Assembly (NCBI RefSeq): GCF_014197855.1
Contig: NZ_JACIGJ010000022.1
Span: forward strand, 1 to 48,563
Source of the DNA: Roseospira marina
Lineage (GTDB): Bacteria; Pseudomonadota; Alphaproteobacteria; Rhodospirillales; Rhodospirillaceae
Length of the DNA: 48,563 bases
Direction: 5' to 3'
Shown piece after piece: positions 31,301-39,208 of this stretch. Numbering within the stretch: position 1 is the stretch's first letter; each line of letters begins with the position of its first letter. The notes beneath the pieces are model-generated. The model did no database searches. It was given only the letters and a program-made list of their open reading frames with translations, and was not told the DNA's origin. Made by a program: the position numbers and the translations under genes.

Positions 31301-32602
31301 ATGGCGATTCTCGATAAATTCAAGCCGCAGCAAGCGGCCTACACGGCCATGAAGACGACGGGACGCGATCCGTTCTCCGTCTGCTTCGACGAGGTCGTGA
31401 CCCCCAGCGAGGCCGTCCTGAAGGGACGGCGCATCATTCTGTTGGGCACGAACAACTACCTGGGCCTGACCTTCGACCGCGAGTGCATCCAGGACGCCGT
31501 CGCGGCGGTCCGGCAGGCCGGCACGGGCACGACCGGGTCGCGCATCGCCAACGGCACCTACGGCGATCACGCCCAACTGGAACGCCGCCTGGCCGCCTTC
31601 TACGGCTGCCGCTCGGCCATGGTGTTCTCGACCGGCTATCAGGCGAACCTGGGCATTCTGTCTACGGTGGCGGGGCGTGGTGACACCATCCTGATCGACG
31701 CCGACAGCCACGCCAGCATCTACGACGGCTGCCGGCTCGGTGGGGCCGAGGTCATCCGCTTCCGCCATAACGATCCCGATGACCTGCACCGCCGTCTGCG
31801 GCGCCTGGGCGATGCGCCGGGCAACCGGCTGATCGTGGTGGAGGGCATCTACAGCATGCTCGGCGACACCGCGCCCTTGACGGAGATCGCGGCGGTCAAG
31901 CGGGAGTGGGGCGCCTCTTTGCTGGTGGACGAGGCCCATTCGCTGGGTGTCCTGGGCGAGACCGGGCGCGGTCTGACCGAGGAAGCCGGGGTGATGGACG
32001 ACGTCGATTTCATCGTCGGCACGTTCAGCAAGAGCCTGGGGGCGGTTGGTGGCTTTTGTGTGTCCAACCTGCCGGATTTCGACGTGCTGCGGGTCGTCTG
32101 CCGGCCGTACATGTTCACCGCGTCGCTGCCGTCGGCGGTTATCGCGTCGGTCACGCGGGCGCTGGCCCACGTGCACGAGCGTCCGGAGCTGCGGGAGCGT
32201 CTGAGCCGCAACGCGCACCGCCTGTACCGGGGGCTCGCTGCCGAAGGGTTCGTGCTGGGGCCCCGGGTCAGCCCGATCGTCTCGATCCGGCTGCCGTCCT
32301 CGGAGGTCGCCATCGCGTTCTGGAACGCGCTGCTGGACGCCGGGATCTACCTGAATCTGGCGTTGCCGCCGGCGACGCCCGACAACGCGCCGCTGCTGCG
32401 CTCCAGCGTCAGCGCCGCGCACAGCGACGACCAGATCGACGCCGCCCTTGAGGCGATGGTCGGCATCGGGCGCTCGCTGGGCGTCATCGCGGCCCCCGCC
32501 CGACGGGCGCGGGATGACCAGCGGGCGGGCGTCCGGTTGGGTGAGGCCACCTGGGGCCAACCCGGCCACGGTCCCGCGCGTGTGGCTGTGACAGGGAGTT
32601 GA
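31301..32602 (+). CDS. spt: serine palmitoyltransferase (alpha-oxoamine synthase family)
   Basis: A 433-residue PLP enzyme of the alpha-oxoamine synthase family. Key features are DADSHASIYDGC (cofactor-stacking His), LLVDEAHSLGVLG and the PLP lysine in VGTFSKSLGAVGGF (Lys244). Family members include serine palmitoyltransferase, AONS (bioF) and ALA synthase. The adjoining ACP, reductase and acyl-AMP ligase point to the first step of sphingolipid synthesis, condensation of serine with an acyl thioester. There are no biotin or haem genes near. GGGAGG lies 11 bases before ATG 31301. A 35-residue C-terminal tail after AAPARRARDD appears disordered and is longer than usual. Confidence 0.85.
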   Translation: MAILDKFKPQQAAYTAMKTTGRDPFSVCFDEVVTPSEAVLKGRRIILLGTNNYLGLTFDRECIQDAVAAVRQAGTGTTGSRIANGTYGDHAQLERRLAAFYGCRSAMVFSTGYQANLGILSTVAGRGDTILIDADSHASIYDGCRLGGAEVIRFRHNDPDDLHRRLRRLGDAPGNRLIVVEGIYSMLGDTAPLTEIAAVKREWGASLLVDEAHSLGVLGETGRGLTEEAGVMDDVDFIVGTFSKSLGAVGGFCVSNLPDFDVLRVVCRPYMFTASLPSAVIASVTRALAHVHERPELRERLSRNAHRLYRGLAAEGFVLGPRVSPIVSIRLPSSEVAIAFWNALLDAGIYLNLALPPATPDNAPLLRSSVSAAHSDDQIDAALEAMVGIGRSLGVIAAPARRARDDQRAGVRLGEATWGQPGHGPARVAVTGS

Positions 32603-32604
32603 GT

Positions 32605-33384
32605 GTGAAGGCGATCGTTCTCAGTGCGGGGCAGGGCAAACGACTGTCGCCGTTGACCGACTCCCGCCCCAAGTGCTTGTTGCCGTTCGGGGGCCGGTCC
32701 CTGCTGGAGTGGCAGATCCGGGCGCTGGCGTCGCAGGGCGTGACCGAGGTCGTCGTCGTTGTCGGCTTCGGCGCCGAGGCGGTGGAACAGGAACTGGCGC
32801 GGATCGCCCTGCCGGACCTGCGCCTGCGGGCGCTGTTTAATCCGTTCTTCGACGTCGCCGACAACATCGGCAGTTGCTATGTCGCGCTGCCGGAGATGAC
32901 GGGCGACTTCCTCATCCTGAACGGCGATACGCTGTTCGAGCCGGCCGTTCTCGAAACGCTGCTGGCGCGGGCGACGGCCCCGGTGACGGTGACCATCGAC
33001 CGCAAGGCGCGCTACGACGCCGACGACATGAAGGTGTGCCTCGACCAAGGCCGCCGGCTGTGCGCCATCGGCAAGACCCTGGCGGCCGACAGCGTGAACG
33101 GCGAGTCCATCGGTATGCTGTTGTTCCGGGGCGACGGTGGGGCGCGGTTCGCCGAGTCCATTCAGGCCGTGATCCGGGAGACTGATGGGCCGCGCCGCTG
33201 GTATCTGTCGGCGATCGACCGGCTGGCGCGGGCCGGCGGCGCCGTGGAGGTCGTTTCCATCGAGGGACGCCAGTGGGGCGAGATCGACTATCCCGCCGAC
33301 CTTGAACGCGCCCGGCGAATGGCCGAGGGCTGGATCGCGACCGAGAGCGCCACGGTGGTGACCGCCTACGGGGTCGGGTCCTGA
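32605..33384 (+). CDS. nucleotidyltransferase, phosphocholine-cytidylyltransferase-like
   Basis: A 259-residue sugar/alcohol-phosphate nucleotidyltransferase. It has the signature LSAGQGKRLSPLTDSRPKCL followed by LPFGGRSLLEWQI, the metal-binding LILNGDTLF and the QWGEIDYPADL end. It is close to the LicC-like family that makes CDP-choline or CDP-alcohols. GTG 32605 follows GGGAG by six bases and lies two bases from the spt stop, so it is part of the same operon. It could make a CDP-activated head group for the CDP-alcohol phosphotransferase at 39209. The substrate is not readable. Confidence 0.75.
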   Translation: MKAIVLSAGQGKRLSPLTDSRPKCLLPFGGRSLLEWQIRALASQGVTEVVVVVGFGAEAVEQELARIALPDLRLRALFNPFFDVADNIGSCYVALPEMTGDFLILNGDTLFEPAVLETLLARATAPVTVTIDRKARYDADDMKVCLDQGRRLCAIGKTLAADSVNGESIGMLLFRGDGGARFAESIQAVIRETDGPRRWYLSAIDRLARAGGAVEVVSIEGRQWGEIDYPADLERARRMAEGWIATESATVVTAYGVGS

Positions 33385-33419
33385 CCACGCGCGGCCGAAT
33401 GGGAGCCTGAGACGACGCT

Positions 33420-33878
33420 ATGACCGATGCGACGCCCCGTAATGCCACGATGCAAAAGTTCGGGTATCCGGGCACTCTGGTGACCGAGACGCCCCACTGG
33501 GTCGTGCTCGTCCGCCCGCAGCAGGTGACGCTGGGGTCCCTGGTCGTGGTCTGCCGGGAGCCGGCGACCGCCTTCGGCCAGATCAGCCCGGCGGCGTTCG
33601 CCGACCTTGGCCCCGTCATGGCCGGGGTGGAGGCCACGCTGCGGGCGTTCGTCTCCTATGAGAAGATCAACCATCTGATGCTGATGATGGTGGACCCGGA
33701 CGTTCATTTCCACGTCATTCCCCGGTATGCCGAGCCCCGGCGGTTCGAGGACGTCGCGTTCCCCGATGCCGGCTGGCCCGCCGTGCCCGCTCTGGGCACC
33801 GCCGTCACGCCGTCGCCGGACACGCTCGACCGGATCGTGGCAACGCTGCGGGACCGCTGGACCGGCCACACAGTCTGA
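33420..33878 (+). CDS. HIT-family nucleotide-binding protein
   Basis: A 152-residue HIT-family protein with the motif DPDVHFHVIPRY. The two later histidines of the H-x-H-x-H triad are present, including the central catalytic one, while the first position is Asp. HIT proteins hydrolyse or transfer nucleoside monophosphates. In this operon it could process CDP- or AMP-linked intermediates, for example clearing acyl-AMP or splitting a dinucleotide. It follows the nucleotidyltransferase by 35 bases and precedes the LptF-like gene. The function in the pathway is inference. Confidence 0.7.
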   Translation: MTDATPRNATMQKFGYPGTLVTETPHWVVLVRPQQVTLGSLVVVCREPATAFGQISPAAFADLGPVMAGVEATLRAFVSYEKINHLMLMMVDPDVHFHVIPRYAEPRRFEDVAFPDAGWPAVPALGTAVTPSPDTLDRIVATLRDRWTGHTV

Positions 33879-33915
33879 CGCCCCCGCGAGGGAGGATCAA
33901 ACAGGGGACCGCTCG

Positions 33916-35115
33916 GTGCGCCTGATCGATCGGTATATTCTGCTCCAGGTCATGCCGCCGCTCGGAGTCTCCCTGGCGGTCCTTCTCGTGGGGCTGGTGT
34001 TGGAGCGGATCCTCCGCCTGTTCAACATCATCGCGCAACAGGGCCAGCCGTTCGGGTCGATTCTGGCCATGGCCCTCAATCTGGTGCCGCACTACCTGGG
34101 GCTGGCGCTTCCGGCGGCTTTTTTCATCAGCCTGTTCCTGGTCGCGGCGCGGTTCAGCGAGGAGAACGAGCTGGACGCGATCCGCAGTTGCGGCTTGTCG
34201 ATCCGGCGCTTCAGCCGCCCCCTGATCGGTCTCGGGCTCGTGCTGGCCGTGGTGGCGTTCGCGCTGTACGGCTATCTTCAGCCCTACTCGCGCTATGCCT
34301 ATCGCGCCATCCTCCACACCGTCACCAGCGCGCCGTGGGATGCGTCGGTGGTCGCGGGTACCTTCGTCGATCCGGGTGACGGCTACACGATCTACGCCGA
34401 CCGGATGGACGACGGGGGCGCCGGCCTGGAAAACGTCTTCGTCCATGAACGGCGGAAGGACGGCGCCACCATCACGACCACGGCGGCGCGCGGGCTGATG
34501 CGGCTGAGCGACGACCATCGCTGGCTTCGGGTGGTTCTGGAGGACGCGGTTCAGATCCGCGACACGGGCATCGCCACGCCGACGGTGGTGGCGTTCGATC
34601 GGCTCACGCTGACCCGTCCGTTCACTCTGGCCGAGCCCCGGTTCCGGCGGCGCGGCAAGGGCGAGCGCGAACTCACGCTGACGGAGCTGCGGGCGGAGCT
34701 GGACGATCCCTGGTCCACGATCCCGGACGACGCGCTGAGGGCGGAGTTCCATTCTCGTCTGGTCCGGTCGGTGTCCCTGCTCGTGCTGCCCATGCTGGCG
34801 ATCCCGATGGGGCTGGCCGCAAAGCGGACCTTCCGCTGGCAGGGCATCGCGCTCGCGGCGGTGATTCTGCTGCTGTACCATCACACGCTTCAGTTCGGCG
34901 CCAGTCTGGCCGCGCTCGGGCGCGTGGACCCGCGCCTCAGCCTATGGGGTCCGTTTGTGGTGTTCACAATCGCCTGCGCCGTGCTGTTCCTGACCCTGGA
35001 ACGCCGGGCGGGCGTCCTGCCCTTCGACGCCCTGTTCACGCGCCTCGACGCGGTCACCCGGGGGATTGCCGGGTGGGCCCGCCGGCGGATGCCAGACCGA
35101 AAGGCACCGCGGTGA
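33916..35115 (+). CDS. lptF: LptF-family lipid-export permease
   Basis: A 399-residue permease of the LptF/LptG (YjgP/YjgQ) family. It has three N-terminal helices (the first about MRLIDRYILLQVMPPLGVSL), then a periplasmic beta-rich domain of about 160 residues (residues 120-290), and three C-terminal helices beginning LVRSVSLLVLPMLAIPMGLA. The conserved LALPAAFFISLFLVAARFS and ENELDAIRSCGLS match the family. GTG 33916 follows AGGGGA. It overlaps lptG by GTGA. Unlike the canonical locus no lptD, surA or pdxA gene follows; instead lipid synthesis genes surround it, so it may export a sphingolipid. Confidence 0.85.
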   Translation: MRLIDRYILLQVMPPLGVSLAVLLVGLVLERILRLFNIIAQQGQPFGSILAMALNLVPHYLGLALPAAFFISLFLVAARFSEENELDAIRSCGLSIRRFSRPLIGLGLVLAVVAFALYGYLQPYSRYAYRAILHTVTSAPWDASVVAGTFVDPGDGYTIYADRMDDGGAGLENVFVHERRKDGATITTTAARGLMRLSDDHRWLRVVLEDAVQIRDTGIATPTVVAFDRLTLTRPFTLAEPRFRRRGKGERELTLTELRAELDDPWSTIPDDALRAEFHSRLVRSVSLLVLPMLAIPMGLAAKRTFRWQGIALAAVILLLYHHTLQFGASLAALGRVDPRLSLWGPFVVFTIACAVLFLTLERRAGVLPFDALFTRLDAVTRGIAGWARRRMPDRKAPR

Positions 35116-36206
35116 CCCTTACGTCCACCCTCACGTCCTACGTCTCGCGGGCGTTCCTGGGACGGTTCCTGGGCGTGCTGCTGGGGTTCGCCGCGGTGTT
35201 GCAACTGCTCGACCTGCTCGACACCGCGAGCACGGTTCTGGAGGGCGGGCGCGGTGCGACCGACCTTGTGACCTACATCGGCTTGCGCTTGCCCCTGCTG
35301 GTGAACCAGATCGTGCCGCTGGCGGTTCTGATCGCCGCGCTGGCGACGTTGCTGGGGTTTGCCCGGCGCAGCGAGATCGTCGCCATGAAGGCCGCCGGCG
35401 TGTCGCCCTGGAACTTCCTCAAGCTTCTGGCTCCGGTCGTGGCCGTCATTGCCGTCTTGCACATCCTGCTGTTCGGCCAGGTGGTGCCGTGGAGCGAGCA
35501 GGCTTTGCGGGACTGGTGGGCGAGCCACGTTGAGGCGCCGGACGCCGACGCGGCGGCGGACCCGGTGTGGCTGCGGGCCGGTCCGGATATCGTCTCCATT
35601 GATCGGGTGGACGATGCGGGCCGCCACCTGAGCGGCGTCACCATCGTCTCCCGCGACGAGAAGGGCCGGGCGGACGAACGCCGCGTTGCGCGCGCGGCCG
35701 ACTGGATAGAGGAAGGCGAGGACGGGGGCCAGTGGACGTTGCGCGATGTCGCCATTCTGCCCCTGACCGGAGGCGCCCAGGCCGAAACCCATCGGGAGAG
35801 CATGCCCTGGCCCGCGGGCCCCGCGCCCGAGACCATCGCGTTCGTGGCCGATCCCACGGAGTTCCTGTCCCCGCAGCGCAGCCTGTCCATCCTGCGCGGG
35901 GCCTGGTCCGGCACCAAGCCCCAGGCGTATTACGCCACCCAGCTTCAGGCGACCCTGGCCGTTCCCCTGTCGTCTTTTGTTATGCTGCTGTTGGCGCAGC
36001 CCGCGTTGCGCGGCCTGCGGCGTGGCGAGCGGTTCGGCGTCGGCATGGCCATGGGCCTGGCGCTCGGCCTGCTGTTCCTTCTGGTGCAAGGGCTGCTGTC
36101 GGCGCTGGGAGAAACGAACACGCTGCCCCCCACGCTCGCGGTCTGGTCGCCCCTGCTCCTGTTCGCCTGCATCGGCGGGACGATCCTTCTGTATCTGGAG
36201 GAATAA
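35112..36206 (+). CDS. lptG: LptG-family lipid-export permease
   Basis: A 364-residue partner of the gene before it. It opens with TSYVSRAFLGRFLGVLLGFA and has LPLLVNQIVPLAVLIAALAT plus RRSEIVAMKAAGVSPWNFLK, a coupling-helix region typical of LptG. A periplasmic domain follows (about residues 140-280) and three closing helices end in a short tail. Canonical LptFG with LptB extracts LPS. This pair needs an ATPase, and none is encoded in the island, so LptB might be shared. GTG 35112 overlaps the lptF stop. GGAGGA at the gene end serves the next gene. Confidence 0.83.
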   Translation: MTLTSTLTSYVSRAFLGRFLGVLLGFAAVLQLLDLLDTASTVLEGGRGATDLVTYIGLRLPLLVNQIVPLAVLIAALATLLGFARRSEIVAMKAAGVSPWNFLKLLAPVVAVIAVLHILLFGQVVPWSEQALRDWWASHVEAPDADAAADPVWLRAGPDIVSIDRVDDAGRHLSGVTIVSRDEKGRADERRVARAADWIEEGEDGGQWTLRDVAILPLTGGAQAETHRESMPWPAGPAPETIAFVADPTEFLSPQRSLSILRGAWSGTKPQAYYATQLQATLAVPLSSFVMLLLAQPALRGLRRGERFGVGMAMGLALGLLFLLVQGLLSALGETNTLPPTLAVWSPLLLFACIGGTILLYLEE

Positions 36207-36209
36207 CCC

Positions 36210-37343
36210 ATGCGTCCCCCGTCGCCGGCCCCCGCTCTCGTCATTGAGCCGGTCACCGGCCGCCGCGCCATGGCGCGGTTCATCCGCCTGCCGTACACCC
36301 TGCACCGCGACGATCCGCACTGGATCCCGCCGCTGCGCATGGAGCGCCGCGCCGCCCTGTCGGCGTCCGGCAATCCGTACTTCCGGCATGCCGACGTGGC
36401 GTTCTGGATCGCCCGGCGGGACGGCCGGGACGTCGGCCGCATCAGCGCGCAGATCGATCATCTGGCGGAGCCCGGCACCGGTCATTTCGGCCTGCTGGCC
36501 GCGGTCGACGACTGTGCCGTGGTGGCGCGCCTGATGGCGACGGCGGAGGACTGGCTGCGGGCGCGGGGATCCCGGCGCGTGCTCGGTCCGTTCAACCTGT
36601 CGATCAACGAGGAAACCGGCCTGCTGGTGGACGGGTTCGAGACCCCGCCCATGCTGATGATGGGGCACGACAAGCCCTATCTGGACGGCTTGCTGACCGG
36701 CGCGGGCTACACCAAGGCCACGGATGTGCTGGCCTACCGTGCCGACAACCCCGACCTGCCCGGCATGGCGGCCGTGCTGGACCGGCCGCTGCCGCCGAAC
36801 GTGCGCATCCGGCCGCTGAACAGGAAGGCCTACCGCGATGAGGTCGGCGTGCTGACCGCGATCTTTAACGACGCATGGCGCGACAACTGGGGCTTTGTGC
36901 CGCTGACCCCGGAGGAGATCGACCACATGGCCGCGCAGATGAAGCCGCTGATCCATGAGCGGCTGGTCTGGTTCGCCGAGGTGGACGGGGAGCCGGCGGC
37001 CTTCGCGGTCTGCCTGCCCAACCTGAACGAGGCCATCCGGGATCTGAACGGCCGCCTGCTGCCCCTGGGCTGGGCCAAACTGCTGTGGCGCCTGAAGGTG
37101 TCGGGCGTGAGCAGCGCCCGCGTGCCGCTGATGGGGGTGCGGCGCAAACACGCCGGGACCATGATCGGCAGCCTGCTAGCGTTCCTGATCATGGGCGCGA
37201 TCCAGCGGGAGGCCCGGGCCCTGGGCCTGCGCAGCCTGGAGATGTCGTGGATTCTGGAGGACAACACCCCCATGCGCCGCATCGCCGAGGCCATCGGCGG
37301 GCGCGCCTACAAGACCTACCGCATTTACGAGAAGACGCTGTGA
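36210..37343 (+). CDS. GNAT-family acyltransferase, candidate bacterial ceramide synthase
   Basis: A 377-residue two-part GNAT protein. The C-terminal half has VPLMGVRRKHAGTMIGSLLA as CoA-binding segment and EMSWILEDNTPMRRIAEAIG as the closing motif. The N-terminal half carries HWIPPLRMERR and GPFNLSINEETGLLVDGFET. I recall that the Caulobacter ceramide synthase (bCerS) is a GNAT-related acyltransferase in the same cluster as spt and cerR, and this protein is the only matching candidate in the island. It would acylate the long-chain base. It starts four bases after lptG with a strong GGAGGA. Identity as bCerS is inferred, since GNAT proteins are diverse. Confidence 0.68.
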   Translation: MRPPSPAPALVIEPVTGRRAMARFIRLPYTLHRDDPHWIPPLRMERRAALSASGNPYFRHADVAFWIARRDGRDVGRISAQIDHLAEPGTGHFGLLAAVDDCAVVARLMATAEDWLRARGSRRVLGPFNLSINEETGLLVDGFETPPMLMMGHDKPYLDGLLTGAGYTKATDVLAYRADNPDLPGMAAVLDRPLPPNVRIRPLNRKAYRDEVGVLTAIFNDAWRDNWGFVPLTPEEIDHMAAQMKPLIHERLVWFAEVDGEPAAFAVCLPNLNEAIRDLNGRLLPLGWAKLLWRLKVSGVSSARVPLMGVRRKHAGTMIGSLLAFLIMGAIQREARALGLRSLEMSWILEDNTPMRRIAEAIGGRAYKTYRIYEKTL

Positions 37344-37391
37344 GCCGGCGCCCCGATCATCCGGTCGTGATGCCGCGTGACCGACGCTCCA

Positions 37392-37412
37392 CCTCCCCCC
37401 GTCGGGGGGAGG
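37392..37412. repeat. small intergenic palindrome (9-bp stem, GTC loop)
   Basis: CCTCCCCCC (37392-37400), GTC and GGGGGGAGG (37404-37412) form a tight hairpin in the 115-base gap before the next gene. It resembles short GC-rich intergenic repeats common in alphaproteobacteria. It may be a weak attenuator within the operon or a dispersed repeat. Confidence 0.7.
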
Positions 37413-37458
37413 AACGTGCGGCCACAAGCCGTGACCGACGGTGTCCCGGAGACGCCCT

Positions 37459-38283
37459 ATGAGCCCGGAACACGCGCCCACGATCACGGCGATCGTGCTG
37501 GCCGGCAGTCGCGGCCCGTCCGATCCGGTCGCCGCCGCCGCCGGTGTGTCGCATAAGGCGCTGGCCCCGGTCGCGGGCGTGCCCATGCTGGCACGGGTGC
37601 TGGACACGCTGGCCTCCGTGCCGCGCATCGGTCGTATCGTCGTGGTGATCGAGCGGCCCGATCTGGTGCGGGAGCATCCGGCTTTCGCGCGATTCCAGGA
37701 TCGGCTGACCATCCTCCCCGCCGCGCCGTCGCCCAGCCGCAGCGTGCTGGCGGCGCTGGACCACGACCCCGCGCCTGGGTCCTATCTGGTCACCACCGCC
37801 GACCACCCGCTGCTGACCCCGGCGATGGTGGAGCATCTCTGGACCCATCAGCCCGCCGAGGCCGACGCGGCCGTCGGGCTGGCCCGGTCGGAGACCATCC
37901 AGGCGGCCTACCCGGACACGCGCCGCACCTATCTGCGCTTCCGCGACGGCGCCTACAGCGGCTGCAATCTGTTCGTTCTGCGCACCCCGGCGGCGCGGGC
38001 GGTGGTGACCTTCTGGCGGCGGGTCGAGCAGGACCGCAAGAAGCCGTGGCGCATGATCCGCCTGCTTGGCCCCGGGCTGCTGCTGGCCTATGCGCTGGGC
38101 CGCTTGACGCTGCCGACCGTGCTGGCCGCGCTCGGCCGGCGCACCGGAACGACGCTTGCGGCGGTCGAGATGCCGTTCGCCGACGCGGCGGTGGACGTGG
38201 ACCGGCCGGGGGATCTGGCCTTGGCGGAGGCCATCCTGGCCCGCCGCGCAGGTGCCGCGTCCGACGCTCAGGGGGCCGTGTGA
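37459..38283 (+). CDS. MobA-like NTP transferase
   Basis: A 274-residue nucleotidyltransferase of the GT-A-like fold. The start ITAIVLAGSRGPSDPVA followed by HKALAPVAGVPMLARVL is a variant of the LAGG-x-R-x-K signature in which the first Arg loop is altered. YLVTTADHPLLTP carries the metal-binding Asp, and the segment YSGCNLFVLRTP resembles related proteins near CDP-alcohol phosphotransferases. It would activate a phospho-alcohol with CTP. Its 3' end overlaps the opposite metallophosphoesterase gene by 16 bases. The altered loop makes activity less certain than for the enzyme at 32605. Confidence 0.65.
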   Translation: MSPEHAPTITAIVLAGSRGPSDPVAAAAGVSHKALAPVAGVPMLARVLDTLASVPRIGRIVVVIERPDLVREHPAFARFQDRLTILPAAPSPSRSVLAALDHDPAPGSYLVTTADHPLLTPAMVEHLWTHQPAEADAAVGLARSETIQAAYPDTRRTYLRFRDGAYSGCNLFVLRTPAARAVVTFWRRVEQDRKKPWRMIRLLGPGLLLAYALGRLTLPTVLAALGRRTGTTLAAVEMPFADAAVDVDRPGDLALAEAILARRAGAASDAQGAV

Positions 38284-39191
38284 TGCGCCTCGGTGGTCAC
38301 CGCGAAGCGGGCGTCGGTGCGGAAGCCGTCCGGGGTGTAGCCGCGCACCACAGCGGACAGGCGCCAGCCGCCACCCGCCGGTCGGGTGACCGTGTAGTGG
38401 ACCCAGCGGGCCGGTGTGGCGCCCGCGACCGGCGCGGCGGAGGCGGACGAGACCCCGATCACCGGCACCGGGCCATTCGGGCCGGGCAGGGACCCGATGT
38501 GGTCGCGGTGATGATGGCCGTGCAGCACCAGCTCGGCCCCGACCCGCGCCAGAGCGTTTTGCACACGCGGGCGGTCGCGCAGGGCTCTGCGCTCCGATTC
38601 GCCGACCCGCAGCGGCGGATGGTGTATCAGCACGACCCGGAACCGATCGCGCCGGCCCAGATCGGCCAGGATCGCCTCCAGGCGCGCGGCCTGTTCGGCG
38701 CCGATGCGGCCGGTGGCCAGCAGGGGCAGGCTCGGCGCGGCCGTCGAGACGCCGACGAAGGCCACCGGCCCGCGCATGCGCACGAAGGGGAAGGCGTCGG
38801 GCTCCGGGGTGTCGCCGGTCAGCCAGGGCGCCCACCGGCCGAGGCCGTCGGTCCAGGGGACCGCGACCATGGCGTCATGGTTGCCTGGGACGACGGACAC
38901 GCGGTCCGGCGGTCCGATCCGGTCCAGCCACGCCCGCGCCCGTTGGACCTCGTCCGGCAGCGCGAGATTGGTGAGATCCCCGGTGAGCACGATATGATCC
39001 GGCGCCTGGGCCGCCACGTCGGCCAGAAGCGCGGCCAGAACCGCCGGCTGATGAATCCGCTGCCGCTTGAGGCGCCAGGACAGCCGGCCCAACCGGCGTT
39101 TGACCCCGAGCCACCGCACCCCGGCCGCGTCGTCGGGCCGCAGGGGCAAATGGGGGTCCGAAAAATGAGCGAAACGAAACTCGACCGGCAT
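38268..39191 (-). CDS. calcineurin-like metallophosphoesterase
   Basis: A 307-residue phosphoesterase on the opposite strand with all metal-binding motifs: FSDPHLPL (Asp-x-His), VLTGDLTN (Gly-Asp), VPGNHDAM (Gly-Asn-His-Asp), VLIHHPPL and LHGHHHRDH. It resembles CpdA-like cyclic nucleotide or lipid-phosphate phosphoesterases. It interrupts the direction of the island but lies between two of its genes, divergent from the CDP-alcohol enzyme with 17 bases between starts. It might dephosphorylate a lipid phosphate or a phospho-alcohol intermediate. The role is inferred. Confidence 0.8.
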   Translation of the reverse strand: MPVEFRFAHFSDPHLPLRPDDAAGVRWLGVKRRLGRLSWRLKRQRIHQPAVLAALLADVAAQAPDHIVLTGDLTNLALPDEVQRARAWLDRIGPPDRVSVVPGNHDAMVAVPWTDGLGRWAPWLTGDTPEPDAFPFVRMRGPVAFVGVSTAAPSLPLLATGRIGAEQAARLEAILADLGRRDRFRVVLIHHPPLRVGESERRALRDRPRVQNALARVGAELVLHGHHHRDHIGSLPGPNGPVPVIGVSSASAAPVAGATPARWVHYTVTRPAGGGWRLSAVVRGYTPDGFRTDARFAVTTEAHHTAP

Positions 39192-39208
39192 AAGGAGGGA
39201 TACACCCC

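Noticed and set aside
31301-32602. reading the oxoamine synthase as bioF or hemA
   Set aside because: The family is shared, but no biotin or haem genes are near, while ACP, reductase and acyl-AMP ligase fit sphingolipid synthesis.
34890-37151. 753-codon minus-strand open frame across lptF, lptG and the GNAT gene
   Set aside because: Antisense to three recognisable genes, and the product is rich in His, Gln, Gly and Arg with no domain. It is a composition artefact.
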